DNA of 64,000 nucleotides from contig CBFGUW010000019.1 of NCBI GenBank assembly GCA_965652395.1, forward strand, positions 1 through 64,000. Direction: 5' to 3'. A model generated the notes under the pieces. The model was not told where the DNA came from. It saw only the letters and a program-made list of their open reading frames with translations, and did not search any database. A program made the position numbers and the translations under genes. Within the stretch, counting starts at the first letter, position 1, and each line of letters starts with the position of its first letter. The stretch comes from Saccharospirillum sp965652395. Lineage in GTDB: Bacteria > Pseudomonadota > Gammaproteobacteria > Pseudomonadales > Natronospirillaceae. Shown in pieces: positions 14,411 to 23,625 of this stretch.

Positions 14411-15463
14411 TCAGGCTCTTGGTTGCGTGGCACACTCCGCCAGGACCAGTTTGCGCGCGTTGCAGTTGATGTCGATCATCGCCCCTTGAGGCAGCACCCA
14501 CATCGGGTCGGTATGGCCGAAATCGAGCTGGGTCACTACAGGGATATCCAGCCCCACTTCATCCCGCACCACCTTGAGCACAGCAGCATCGTAGTCCGCG
14601 AACCGTTCCGGCCGACAGCCACCTGGCCTCCCCATCAACAACCCCTTCAAACGCTGAAGCAGGCCCATGGCCGCCAGGGATCTTAAAAAGTAGCTGACAT
14701 TGGCCGGGGGTGGCGCGTCTTCCGATGTCTCCAGAAACAACACCGCCCCCTGCCAACAATCCGGTTCCGGCCAGAAGTCCGTGCCGCGCAGAAAATCCAA
14801 CACTTCCAGGCAGCCCCCCAACAAACGGCCGTTCACATGGCCGTCGCCCTGCAGCCAATGCCATTCGGTGGGTTGCTCGCGGGGGCGGATGCGACCGCTG
14901 TCCACAGGCTCCTCGAAAGGCACGATCTCGGTCACCCAGGGGCCGGTGTTCTGCGGTAAACACCAGTTGGCGCGAGGCTCAAAGAGCGCCGTGCGTACGC
15001 TTTCCTCGGTAAAGGGGAACAACCCTCCACGCTCACCGAACCCCGCCATTATTGACGGCCCATAATAGCTGCGCACGCCTGCTTTCAGGCAGGCCATATG
15101 GGTAATGGTGCTGTCGGAATACCCCATAAACACCTTGGGGTTACGACGAATAACATCCAGCTGGATATGGGGCAACAAGCGAATGGAGTCGTCACCGCCG
15201 ATGGTGGAGAACACCCCTTGAATGCGGGAGTCCTCGAACGCCTGCATCAGATCCTCGGCGCGGGCTTGCGGGTTGCGCCATAACCACTCTGCCGGACGGC
15301 GGCTGTGCGGCATATCGACCACTTCCACACCAAACGCCTGCTCCAACTGGCGCTTGCCCAGCTCGTATTGATCGGGATAGGACCCGGGGCCTCCCCAGGA
15401 GAGACTGACAGCGGCAATTCGATCTCCCGCCCGCAATGCCCGTGGGGTCAGCAGGTGCTTCAT
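14411..15463 (-). CDS. S66-family LD-carboxypeptidase / MccF-like serine peptidase
   Basis: Members of this cytosolic family cut L,D-bonds in recycled muropeptides or, in the MccF branch, inactivate microcin C-type peptide nucleotides. In 350 residues the N-terminal half has the nucleophile Ser in MGYSDST (about residue 117) after STIGGDDS, and the C-terminal half has the Glu in LFLETSED and the His in QLDFGHTDPMWVLPQGA, completing a Ser-Glu-His triad. The GGDDS and FLETSED segments fit the MccF subgroup better than LdcA, but the substrate cannot be set from sequence. It lies 54 bases upstream of the acyltransferase gene on the same strand. Confidence 0.88.
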   Translation of the reverse strand: MKHLLTPRALRAGDRIAAVSLSWGGPGSYPDQYELGKRQLEQAFGVEVVDMPHSRRPAEWLWRNPQARAEDLMQAFEDSRIQGVFSTIGGDDSIRLLPHIQLDVIRRNPKVFMGYSDSTITHMACLKAGVRSYYGPSIMAGFGERGGLFPFTEESVRTALFEPRANWCLPQNTGPWVTEIVPFEEPVDSGRIRPREQPTEWHWLQGDGHVNGRLLGGCLEVLDFLRGTDFWPEPDCWQGAVLFLETSEDAPPPANVSYFLRSLAAMGLLQRLKGLLMGRPGGCRPERFADYDAAVLKVVRDEVGLDIPVVTQLDFGHTDPMWVLPQGAMIDINCNARKLVLAECATQPRA

Positions 15464-15541
15464 AGAGTCTCCTTGTTGTGGAATATGTATCCTTCGGAGG
15501 TATCCGCCTCATACTACGCGAAAAAAGAACAGAACGACCAG

Positions 15542-16348
15542 TCAGCTGAAAAAACGACGGATCTCGGCCACGCGTGCTTCCTGTTCTGGGCCGAACTCCG
15601 TCACCTTGAGCTTCGCCGCCAATTCACTTTGCAACAACTCCGCCCGCTCGGCTTCATCCGCGTGAGCCCAGGCATTCGCCAACGCCACCACCTCACGCAG
15701 CGATACTTCCGGGCTGTTATCGCAGCCCAGGTTATGGTGATCGGCAACGGTGTTCATCAGGTCCGGCGAGAACTGCCAGTACATCATCAACATATTGCCC
15801 ACCTGCAGGTGCAGCTCTTTCAACTCCGCCATGAAAGCGGGATCGAGCAGAAACGCCTCGGGCTCATTCTTAGCGAACTGAATGAGCGGCAAATAACCAA
15901 TATCGTGCAGCATGCCTGCAAGCAGAACGCGGTTTTTGTTTTGTGTTCCGCCGAACTCCGCCATCGTGTAGGCGATGGCGGCCACGTCGACCCCATGTGC
16001 GCGCACCTGGGCGATCAGCCGACCGTAAGCGGCTTTCGGCGGAGCCATCAGTTGCATGAGGGCGAAGTTGGTGACCAGCGTTTTGGTGTGGTCCAGCCCC
16101 ATTCGCGCTATCGCCTGCTGCAGACTGCCGGTATTCTGCCGGAAGCCGAACATCGAACTGTTGGCGACTTTCAAAATCCGCGCCGTCAGTGCTGGGTCTT
16201 TCGCGACTTCGCGGGCGACATCCAGTGCGGAGGCGTCCAGTTTTTCGGCGACGTCCCGTGCCTTCATCGCGGCTTCCGGGAAGGCCGGGAGAACCAGACG
16301 ATTCTGGTTCAAGGCGTCTAGCAATCGTTCCATAAATGAGGTGTTCAC
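15542..16348 (-). CDS. HDOD-domain signalling protein
   Basis: The 268-residue protein is almost entirely one HDOD domain, an HD-like helical fold without full metal ligands used in bacterial signalling. Visible features are LPAFPEAAMKARDVAEKLDA, VAKDPALTARILKVANSSMFG (the family hallmark) and AGMLHDIGYLPLIQFA, which keeps an HD pair. There is no attached receiver or other output domain. Target and role are unknown; relatives act in motility, stress or virulence control. It is separated from the S66 gene by 78 bases on the same strand. A GCGCTCCTAC repeat fragment lies upstream at 16395-16404. Confidence 0.85.
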   Translation of the reverse strand: MNTSFMERLLDALNQNRLVLPAFPEAAMKARDVAEKLDASALDVAREVAKDPALTARILKVANSSMFGFRQNTGSLQQAIARMGLDHTKTLVTNFALMQLMAPPKAAYGRLIAQVRAHGVDVAAIAYTMAEFGGTQNKNRVLLAGMLHDIGYLPLIQFAKNEPEAFLLDPAFMAELKELHLQVGNMLMMYWQFSPDLMNTVADHHNLGCDNSPEVSLREVVALANAWAHADEAERAELLQSELAAKLKVTEFGPEQEARVAEIRRFFS

Positions 16349-16552
16349 AGGGTACTCCTGGGTTAACCGGGGCTCCAGGGTCGCGCAGGGACTGCGCTCC
16401 TACTACATACGGCGAATCAGCTCTCCGGACGTCCTTAGGCCGGCTCGAACGAGCGTGCTATTCGAAGTATAGACACAAACTATGTGGAGCCGGCTTGAAA
16501 TAGTGGGTTGTCAGGGCAAACTAGGGTTTCCGGACGTAGAGAAGATGATTTG

Positions 16553-17179
16553 ATGAGTGCCCGCGACGATATTCTTACCCTGTTGAAACGCTCCGGCCCG
16601 ATCACCGCGGCCGATGTCGGCGAAGCGACGGGGCTTACCAGCATGGGGGCCCGAGGGCACCTTGAACGGCTTGAACGTGATGGACTGGCACTCTGGCATG
16701 AGGAAGTCACCGGCCGGGGCAGACCCCGCCGCTTGTGGAGCCTCTCGGAAACCGGCCATCAACAATTCCCGGACCGGCACGACATTCTCACGGTCGACCT
16801 GCTCAACCACATCCGCACCCTCTTTGGTGAAGAGGGCCTCGACAAACTCATTCATGAACGTGAGAAGCACCAGCGGCAACGCTACAGCGAAAGCCTCGCC
16901 AAGGCCGGAAGCGACGACGAAAAAGTACGCAGCCTCGCCCGCGAACGCTCCCGCGAAGGCTATATGGCCGAAGTGATCGCCACCGACGGCGGCTGGGAGC
17001 TTATCGAACATCATTGTCCGATTTGCGCGGCGGCCCAAAGCTGCCAGAACTTTTGCAGATCCGAACTGCAGGTCTTTCGTGAGTCACTGGGGCCGGATTA
17101 TGAGATTGAACGGGAAGAGCATCTGTTGCAGGATGGTCAACGCTGCCGCTATCGCATTCGCCACCGGGATAAAGAATGA
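16553..17179 (+). CDS. SufR-like winged-helix regulator with a Cys cluster
   Basis: This is a transcription factor of about 208 residues. The N-terminal winged helix reads ILTLLKRSGPITAADVGEATGLTSMGARGHLERLERDGL with a wing at TGRGRPRRLWSLSETG. The C-terminal part has HCPICAAAQSCQNFC, four Cys at spacing C-x2-C-x5-C-x3-C, as expected for iron-sulfur ligands in SufR-type regulators. No suf or isc genes are nearby, so its targets are elsewhere or it has another signal. ATG at 16553 gives the standard N-terminus; the frame is open to 16508. It overlaps yfbR by four bases, so the two are coupled. Confidence 0.82.
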   Translation: MSARDDILTLLKRSGPITAADVGEATGLTSMGARGHLERLERDGLALWHEEVTGRGRPRRLWSLSETGHQQFPDRHDILTVDLLNHIRTLFGEEGLDKLIHEREKHQRQRYSESLAKAGSDDEKVRSLARERSREGYMAEVIATDGGWELIEHHCPICAAAQSCQNFCRSELQVFRESLGPDYEIEREEHLLQDGQRCRYRIRHRDKE

Positions 17180-17793
17180 CCACCTTTCGCTTTTTCGCCT
17201 ATCTGGGCCGCCTGCGCTGGATCAAACGCTGGGGCCTGAAACGCAACGTTATTGAAGAAAACGTCATGGAACACAGCTGGCAGGTAGCGACCATCGCCCA
17301 TGCGTTGGCAGTTATCCAGGTGAACCAATTCAAGGGTAACTGTTCACCGGAGCAGGTGGCCACGGCAGCGCTCTACCATGACTGCAGTGAAATCATCACC
17401 GGCGACCTGCCCTCACCCATCAAATACCATTCCGGCACCATCACCGAAGCCTATAAAGCCATAGAGGATGAAGCCGAGCGGGAAATGCTGGCTCAGTTGC
17501 CCGAATCCATGAAGGAAGCCTTTCGACCCTATCTGCTGCACCGGGAACTCGACCCGGAAGTGGCCAACCTGGTGAAAGCGGCGGACCTGATCAGTGCCTA
17601 CCTGAAATGCCAAAGCGAACTGCACGCGGGCAACAAGGAGTTCTCCCGGGCATCGGTCGATATCGAACGCAAGATCAGACAGATTAACCGCCCAGAGGTC
17701 GATTATTTCATGGCGACCTTCGTGGAATCCTATCAGTTGACGCTGGATGAGCTGCTGACCCAGCACGAGAAGAACACACCTTCACATCAGTGA
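17176..17793 (+). CDS. yfbR: 5'-deoxynucleotidase, YfbR-like HD protein
   Basis: The 205-residue cytosolic HD-domain phosphohydrolase is expected to remove the 5' phosphate from deoxynucleoside monophosphates. Metal-binding residues are visible in VMEHSWQVATIAHAL, in LYHDCSEIITGDLPSPIKY and in VKAADLISAYLKC. The length and the GDLPSPIKYH block match YfbR. The start overlaps the stop of the SufR-like regulator (ATGA at 17176), which is an unusual partner for this gene. A strong hairpin terminator follows at 17872. Confidence 0.9.
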   Translation: MTTFRFFAYLGRLRWIKRWGLKRNVIEENVMEHSWQVATIAHALAVIQVNQFKGNCSPEQVATAALYHDCSEIITGDLPSPIKYHSGTITEAYKAIEDEAEREMLAQLPESMKEAFRPYLLHRELDPEVANLVKAADLISAYLKCQSELHAGNKEFSRASVDIERKIRQINRPEVDYFMATFVESYQLTLDELLTQHEKNTPSHQ

Positions 17794-17871
17794 GAGCACC
17801 ATCACCTCACCGGTAGCCGCAGATACAGGTGGGTAAATAATAAAAGAGATATTGAGGAAAAAAGGCTGACC

Positions 17872-17902
17872 AAAAGCAGACACGGATACCGCGTCTGCTT
17901 TT
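17872..17902. terminator. Bidirectional terminator between yfbR and the TetR gene
   Basis: aaaagcagac (17872-17881) and gtctgctttt (17893-17902) form a perfect 10-bp stem with an 11-base loop. The stem has A on one side and T on the other, so it can end transcription from both convergent genes. Confidence 0.88.
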
Positions 17903-17918
17903 GTTTAAGTAGGAAAAC

Positions 17919-18584
17919 TCAGGAGGCGGAGAGACCGATGCCTTTCAAGATGACGTGGCAAAGGGTATCTTCGGCGGCTCGGAAATCGGCGTCGGTGAGT
18001 TCGGGGCGATCGAGCGCCCATTCCACCTGGGTGCCGAAATCCGCATAGTGCTGGGTGCCGCCCCAGATGAGAAACAACAAATGGCGGGGATCGACGGCAT
18101 CCATCTTACCGGCATCGATCCAGGACTGAATGACATCCGCCCGGCCTTTAATCCAATCGTGCAGTTCCTGAGCGAGAAACTTTTTCAAATGGGGCGCGCC
18201 CTGAATGATTTCTATGGCGAAGATTTTTGAGGCCAAAGGATGGCTGCGGGAATAACGAATTTTTGAACGAATATAGCTGTTGAAGGTTTCGTAAGGGTCG
18301 TCTTCGGCGGTGGTGTCGTTGAACGACTGATTCCACATATCCAGAATATCGGACAGGACCGCGCCATACAGGCCGACTTTGTTCTGAAAATAATAAAGAA
18401 TATTCGATTTCGGCAACCCCGCCCGTTCCGCTATGGCATTGAGCGATGTTCCCTTGAACCCGTGTTGCGCAAATTCGATTTCCGCGGCTTCCAGAATGAC
18501 GGCTTCATTCTGTTGACGGATCCTTCCGGCTTTTTCCTTGGTCTGGAACGCCTCTTTCAGTCGTTTTTGGGCCTGATCGACCAT
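17919..18584 (-). CDS. TetR-family regulator with a RutR-like C-terminal domain
   Basis: The 221-residue repressor has its N-terminal TetR helix-turn-helix in ILEAAEIEFAQHGFKGTSLNAIAERAGLPKSNILYYFQNKVGLY. The C-terminal ligand and dimer domain (DPYETFNSYIRSKIRYSRSHPLASKIFAIEIIQGAP, then FLIWGGTQHYADF) matches the RutR/YcdC type, which senses pyrimidines in E. coli. No rut genes are nearby, so the ligand is unknown. The 278 bp upstream (18585-18862) is AT-rich and presumably contains its own promoter. No divergent partner is visible, since the next gene is convergent in position but on the same strand. Confidence 0.85.
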   Translation of the reverse strand: MVDQAQKRLKEAFQTKEKAGRIRQQNEAVILEAAEIEFAQHGFKGTSLNAIAERAGLPKSNILYYFQNKVGLYGAVLSDILDMWNQSFNDTTAEDDPYETFNSYIRSKIRYSRSHPLASKIFAIEIIQGAPHLKKFLAQELHDWIKGRADVIQSWIDAGKMDAVDPRHLLFLIWGGTQHYADFGTQVEWALDRPELTDADFRAAEDTLCHVILKGIGLSAS

Positions 18585-18862
18585 TGGTCACTTCCTACGC
18601 ATACAGGTGGTTCGGGCACCGAATACTAACTAATTGATTCGGCTTTGTTTTTTTAAGCTTATGAGGGTTAGGCCCCCTTTGCAACCGGCATCTTAGAGCT
18701 GACAAAAGCCCATTTTCATACCTTTAACAACCAACTACCCCCGCCGTTTCTCTCAAGGCGGCATAAACCAAGGGCGGAGAGATTTTCAGCCGGGCTATTG
18801 AACAGCGGCTGATTTAAAAAGACGATAGCAAAGCTGACTTGAAGGTCAACTCCGAAAGCAGT

Positions 18863-19555
18863 TTACGGCAACCAAAGTTCAAAAACTGCGCCCCCTGTCT
18901 CAGGATGATTGGACAGATGAATATGCCCTTCCTTTTCCCCGTTGGTGTGCAGACGAGCAATCTGGTGGCAAAAAAACAGACCCAATCCTGTGCTACCGGT
19001 CTGAAAATTCAGATCCCCCTGATCTTCCGAGGTTCCCATGAAGTTCATCATCTTTGCTGGGTATCCCTGACCGTTGTCGATCAGTTGAATACACAGGCCT
19101 CCATCCCGTTCAAACACATGGAAGTCGAGCCGGTCGGTGGTGTAGCGCGTGCTGTTGGTGAGGGCGTTGGCAAGAATTCCCTCCACTAACATCGGGTCCA
19201 TGAACCAGACCAGATCCGGGTCTTCCATATTTATATTCAGTTGAATACCAAGAGAGTGCAGAGCTTCGGTGTGACGTGAGGTAGCGTCTTTGATCACGTC
19301 TTCCACCAGCACTTCATCGAAGTTCGGGCGAAAGGTTTCATTGTGCATTCGGTACAGGCCCAGCATGTGCACCAGGTCGTTATTGATACGGCCGGCTTCA
19401 ATTCTTATTCGATTAAGCTGCTGCGCACTCTGGGGCGAAAGGTCACTCACTTCGGTGACGATGTCCCGTATTTGGTTATCAATTAAACTGAGGGCGTTTT
19501 TTACATCGTGTACGGTGGCCGCCATCACAGTGTTGATATCAACTTGATTTTTCAT
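18863..19555 (-). CDS. Small cytosolic sensor histidine kinase
   Basis: The 230-residue protein is a bare histidine kinase core with no membrane segment and no sensor domain. The phosphoacceptor helix is AATVHDVKNALSLIDNQI with the H-box His. The HATPase domain shows VEGILANALTNSTRYT (N box), IQLIDNGQGYP (G1) and GSTGLGLFFCHQIARLH (G2). The ATG at 19555 lies within the end of the upstream response-regulator gene (17-base overlap), so they are translated together and form a two-component pair. The signal must come by way of a partner protein, perhaps the regulator's TPR region. Confidence 0.85.
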   Translation of the reverse strand: MKNQVDINTVMAATVHDVKNALSLIDNQIRDIVTEVSDLSPQSAQQLNRIRIEAGRINNDLVHMLGLYRMHNETFRPNFDEVLVEDVIKDATSRHTEALHSLGIQLNINMEDPDLVWFMDPMLVEGILANALTNSTRYTTDRLDFHVFERDGGLCIQLIDNGQGYPAKMMNFMGTSEDQGDLNFQTGSTGLGLFFCHQIARLHTNGEKEGHIHLSNHPETGGAVFELWLP

Positions 19556-21191
19556 TTTGCATCCTGTCATGAAGTTCGATCACTTTCTGGCGAATTGTTT
19601 TATAGCGATCGTACTGATAGTGATCCTCGGGCAGATAGGAAAGACGGTTGACCGCATCCAGACAACGGTCCAATCGGCTCAAACCACCCTCCCCGCGACC
19701 TACCAGGAGCAGGCTGGACTGCACGAAATTCAGAATAATACCGGGGTGGCGCGGCGAAAACTGCAAGGCTTCCTCGAATTGCTCCGCAGCTTCCGCATAG
19801 TTCTTCTGTTTATAGTTTTCGATGCCCTCGGAATTAAGCTCATGCGCCTGAAGACGTGCTTCCCGACTCACCGGTTCCGCCTGGAGTTGGTTCAGACGTT
19901 TCACAAAGGTTTCGGAATCGTGATGGTAATGGCGCAGTTTATCGACCAGACCGTCGGCTGCTTGGTTGTTGCCTTTTTCATAGAGGATTTCGGCGATGTC
20001 GACCGCGCTTTCCTCACTGATCAAATCCAGATGCTCCCCGGCAGACTCCGCCAGTTTTTCCAGAAAATCCTCACCCTGCGACTGGGCATCCTTCGGGTCG
20101 GCCAGATAGGCACGATACGCCTGGGTGAAGAAATCGGTATCCGCTTCGTCGGGGTAGGCCTTGGCCAGTTTCTTTAGAAAGGCCATTGCATCGCGATGCA
20201 GACGCCGACGCAAGGCATCGTCATCGAGACTCCCTAGCTGACCGCGAGTTGCCCGCAATACGTCTTTGTAACCGTTTGAGGATTCATGCATGGTGCCTTC
20301 GGCCAGATGCACCACCTCCTTGTAGGCTTTGGTAGCCGCAAAGTAGTCCCCGTTTTTGGTCGCCAATTCCGCGAAATGGCGTTGGCGGGGGATGCTACGT
20401 GGCGACCGCGCCAACGCCTGTGCCAACGTATCCTGTGCCTTTTCAGGCTGCTTCAATTGCCGCTGTACCTCGGCCAATAGATCGTAGGCCTCCACCATAT
20501 TGGGTTGCATCATCACCAATGTTTTCAGCCCACGTTCGGCGACATCCAATTGACCTTTCTGAACCTGAATCCGATGCAGTTCAAGCTTAGCCCAGGGTTG
20601 TTCGCGTTTTTCCAGAACGCCATGCAGAAAGTTCTCCGCTTCGGTCAATTGCCCCTGGTTGTAGAGGGCATCGTAATATTTGCGTTGTGCCCAGCCACGA
20701 TAACGCGGTTTGGTCTCCATGATCTGGCGGGCGGTCTTGGCCAGAGCGGGCCAGTCTTTGGCATCCAGCGCCGCGTTAACAGGTAACAGCGCCCCCTGCC
20801 TGTCCAGCCATCGATCCAGCCGTTGCGCGAGGGTATCCATGGCGAAGGGTTTGGCGAGATAATCATCCGGCTGAAACTCAAGCGCCCCCATGACCCGGTC
20901 GCGGGAGGTCTCCGCAGTGATCATCACGAAGACGGTCTCATAGGAGAGCCAGCCCTTGGTGCGCCACTCCTCCAACAGCTGAGAGCCGTTTTTGCCTTTA
21001 CCCAGGTTGTAGTCGCACAGCACCACATCGAAACGGCTTTCACGCACCGCCTTCGTGGCTTCTATTCCGTTGGCGGCCTCAGCGATATGGGAAACGCCCA
21101 GCGACGACAACATACCCTTGACCGACTTTCGCACATTGGAAAAGTCGTCAATCAATAAAAATCGCTTGTTCAGTGATTGCTTTAAATCCAC
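19539..21191 (-). CDS. Response regulator with a C-terminal TPR array
   Basis: The 550-residue protein has a receiver domain at residues about 9-130: acidic pair in LLIDDFS, phosphoacceptor Asp in VVLCDYNLGKGKNGSQLL, switch residue region FVMITAE, and Lys in DYLAKPF. The remaining 400 residues are TPR-like helical repeats (for example MVEAYDLLAEVQRQLKQPEKAQDTLAQALA and NYAEAAEQFEEALQFSPRHPGIILNFVQ). There is no DNA-binding or enzyme domain, so output must be through protein contacts. It overlaps the kinase gene. The next operon, divergent at 21523, encodes the FecR/Slam-like pair. Confidence 0.87.
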   Translation of the reverse strand: MDLKQSLNKRFLLIDDFSNVRKSVKGMLSSLGVSHIAEAANGIEATKAVRESRFDVVLCDYNLGKGKNGSQLLEEWRTKGWLSYETVFVMITAETSRDRVMGALEFQPDDYLAKPFAMDTLAQRLDRWLDRQGALLPVNAALDAKDWPALAKTARQIMETKPRYRGWAQRKYYDALYNQGQLTEAENFLHGVLEKREQPWAKLELHRIQVQKGQLDVAERGLKTLVMMQPNMVEAYDLLAEVQRQLKQPEKAQDTLAQALARSPRSIPRQRHFAELATKNGDYFAATKAYKEVVHLAEGTMHESSNGYKDVLRATRGQLGSLDDDALRRRLHRDAMAFLKKLAKAYPDEADTDFFTQAYRAYLADPKDAQSQGEDFLEKLAESAGEHLDLISEESAVDIAEILYEKGNNQAADGLVDKLRHYHHDSETFVKRLNQLQAEPVSREARLQAHELNSEGIENYKQKNYAEAAEQFEEALQFSPRHPGIILNFVQSSLLLVGRGEGGLSRLDRCLDAVNRLSYLPEDHYQYDRYKTIRQKVIELHDRMQNEKSS

Positions 21192-21522
21192 ACCAACGGC
21201 TTCCGGTTATTAATATTGGCCCCCTTTTGCCCCAGGTAATACTTGAACTGGCTCACACTTTGTTCGAGCATAGACCGTCAAGACACCTGGCGGCAACGCC
21301 GGGAACAACTCCGGCCTGGCTGCCTTACGCGGCCAGGTCATGAGCGTAACGAGTCAGGGTGGTTTGCAAACCCATCGAGCCGGAATCCTCCAGCCGATAT
21401 TAGGCAGCAGAACACACCACTACTGTCTACAATAGTTCAAAGCCCGAAGAATGCAGTGCAGTTTCGGCAAAAATCCGCTGTGCTGACAAATGGGGCTCCT
21501 ACAGTCCAGCGGAAATGGTGAC
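21192..21522. other. Divergent intergenic region with local hairpins
   Basis: The 331 bp between the divergent response regulator and Slam-like genes hold no gene. Several short pairings stand out: GGCaacGCC near 21292, CCTGGC...GCCAGG (about 21316-21338), and the palindrome GGTTTGCAAACC (21360-21371). They lie in the leader of the plus-strand gene and could form a structured 5' RNA. It matches no riboswitch class I can recall. A GGCTCCTAC fragment of the REP-like family is at 21494-21502. Confidence 0.4.
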
Positions 21523-23616
21523 ATGATTCCTGCCACTCAGCCCCAGTTTGCTTGCAAACCTTACTCCTTATTTTACCCAGCCGTATTTCATGGCATTCAA
21601 GTTCGCCCGACGGGCTTCCTGTCGCTGTTGTTCGTGCTCCTGCTATTCGCCACGCCAGTGCTTGCCGACCCCGTCGCTGTGGTTGTGCGCGCCTCCGGCG
21701 AGGTGGTACGAATCGATGTCGAGGGGAATCGCATTCCGCTGGCCCGGCGCGATACCTTGCAGGAGGGGGACCGGATAGAAACCGGCGAAGAAGCCTATGT
21801 CACGCTGAGATTCGCCGACAAAGGTCTGGTCGAGTTGGGCACCGGTTCCCGCTTCGTGATTCAGCGCTACCAGCCGGAGCCGGACTCCGCCGAGGAAGCC
21901 AAGGTGTTGTTGGAGCTGATCGAAGGCAAGCTGCGCACTGTAACCGGGGCACTGGCGAAAGAACCGGATGATTATGATTTGCAGACCCCCGTGGCCAGCA
22001 TTGGCATCCGGGGGACTGAATTCGAAGTGTGGCAGGCCGTCGATACCGGCACCCGGGTTCGGTTGTCGCGGGGATCGGTCAGCCTGACCGACAAAGCCGG
22101 CATCGGCGATCCTGTGTTGCTGACGGACGAAACGCCCTTCGGCGAAGTAAAACCGGGCGCGGCGGCCAGCCTGCTGCCCGAATGGTCGGGCCCGTCGCTG
22201 GGTGCTTTTCCCCCGTCCCTGCTCAATGTGGATATTCCGGGCCTTCTGCCGCCATTGGTTCCCGTTTCACCACCCATGGTGGTTCCGCTCTCGGCTGATG
22301 CGCCCCTAGCCGGAGGAGCCGATAACGAAGCGGAGCCAGACGTTCTGACCCAATTCATTAGCGCCGTCGACACCGGCCAGTGGCAAACCGCCCAGGTATT
22401 GGCCGGTGAACTGCGGGACCGCTTCGAAGGCACGCCCCGGTTCGATCTCTACTATGCACTACTGTTACTGCACGATAACCGCACTCAGGAAGCCATTTTC
22501 GCGCTGGAAAGGGTGCTGACCTTCGCGCCCACCCAACACCGGGCACGCTTGGAGCTGGCCAGAGCCTACTTCGTCAATAACAACCTGGCACGCGCTCGCA
22601 CCGAGTTCGAGCGGGTGCTGGCTACCAACCCGCCCGCCAATGTGCGTTCCAACATTGAGGCTTTTATTGCCCGCATCGATGCCGCGGAGCGGGCAAGAAA
22701 CCGCCAGTTCAAGCTTTACGCCGGATTGGAGGCCGGATGGGACAGCAACATCAACGATGGCGCGACTGATCCAGAAATCACAGATCCAGCAATCATTACG
22801 TTTGACGAGGGCCTGAACGATTCATCGTTGGCCATCGACAGCAGTTACGGTCGTCTGAAATTCGGTGCCCAGTGGTTGATGCCCTCCAGCCTAAATTCAG
22901 GCCGGATATTCGGTGTGGATGGCTATACCACCCTCTATCCGGGCAACGATGGCTATAATCAGAACGGCGTCAATGCACGTTTTCTGGGCCACCAGACCAA
23001 TGACCGGCTGCGCGGCCAAGTGTCGATTTCCAGCGGCTACACCTGGATCGACAACACCCCCTGGCAGCTTTCGCTTGGGTTGGGTGGTCAGGTGACCCGG
23101 CCGGTTTGGGGGCCGCTGTGGGCTGGTATCACGGGCCAGTCCAGCCTGGGTTTTGCCCAGTCCGGTGAACGGGCCCACACCGCCACCGACGCAGCCGGTC
23201 TGATCCTGAGCGCGGAAGAACGGGAGCGTCGTCACGAACTGACCGCTCAATACACCCGCTATCAGCAAACCGGCCAGGAAGACGGCCATTTGGAGTGGGC
23301 GGGGCTGAGCAACCGTTACAGCCTGGGCTGGAAGTGGCCCTACCGACTGCAAACCCAGGCGTCGGTCCGCCACGACCTTCGGTACTATCAGGAGGATGAC
23401 CTAGTCTTCACCCAGGGAGAAGTTCCGGACAGCGGCTCAGCCGAGATGAAGCGTCGCAAGGACCAGTTTCTGCAAGGCGATTTCGCAGTGATATGGCAGG
23501 CGGATACCTGGCTGCAAAGCCGCACCGGCCTGCGTTTAGAGTGGCTGAACAGTAACATCAATGCCTACAGCCACGACCAGTGGGTCATCAGCCAGACGCT
23601 GACCGTGACGTTTTAG
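21523..23616 (+). CDS. FecR-TPR-beta-barrel protein, Slam-like (type XI) outer-membrane translocon
   Basis: This is about 697 residues. After a signal peptide (hydrophobic core GFLSLLFVLLLFATPVLA) comes a FecR domain (about residues 50-175; TPVASIGIRGTEFEV is its hallmark), a linker, and TPR-like repeats (about 276-390; RARLELARAYFVNNNLARARTEFERVL). The final 300 residues begin LYAGLEAGWDSNINDGA and end in VTF with a terminal Phe, as in outer-membrane barrels. The TPR-(DSN[VI]N)-barrel order matches Slam/DUF560 translocons; the FecR fusion is unusual. Start is uncertain: ATG at 21523 has a GGAAA site but gives a long n-region. It is nine bases from the next FecR gene, its likely cargo. Confidence 0.75.
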   Translation: MIPATQPQFACKPYSLFYPAVFHGIQVRPTGFLSLLFVLLLFATPVLADPVAVVVRASGEVVRIDVEGNRIPLARRDTLQEGDRIETGEEAYVTLRFADKGLVELGTGSRFVIQRYQPEPDSAEEAKVLLELIEGKLRTVTGALAKEPDDYDLQTPVASIGIRGTEFEVWQAVDTGTRVRLSRGSVSLTDKAGIGDPVLLTDETPFGEVKPGAAASLLPEWSGPSLGAFPPSLLNVDIPGLLPPLVPVSPPMVVPLSADAPLAGGADNEAEPDVLTQFISAVDTGQWQTAQVLAGELRDRFEGTPRFDLYYALLLLHDNRTQEAIFALERVLTFAPTQHRARLELARAYFVNNNLARARTEFERVLATNPPANVRSNIEAFIARIDAAERARNRQFKLYAGLEAGWDSNINDGATDPEITDPAIITFDEGLNDSSLAIDSSYGRLKFGAQWLMPSSLNSGRIFGVDGYTTLYPGNDGYNQNGVNARFLGHQTNDRLRGQVSISSGYTWIDNTPWQLSLGLGGQVTRPVWGPLWAGITGQSSLGFAQSGERAHTATDAAGLILSAEERERRHELTAQYTRYQQTGQEDGHLEWAGLSNRYSLGWKWPYRLQTQASVRHDLRYYQEDDLVFTQGEVPDSGSAEMKRRKDQFLQGDFAVIWQADTWLQSRTGLRLEWLNSNINAYSHDQWVISQTLTVTF

Positions 23617-23625
23617 GAGTTCATC

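Noticed and set aside
15305..16321. A 338-codon plus-strand frame across the S66 and HDOD genes
   Set aside because: It overlaps two recognised genes on the other strand and crosses their intergenic gap; translation has no family features.
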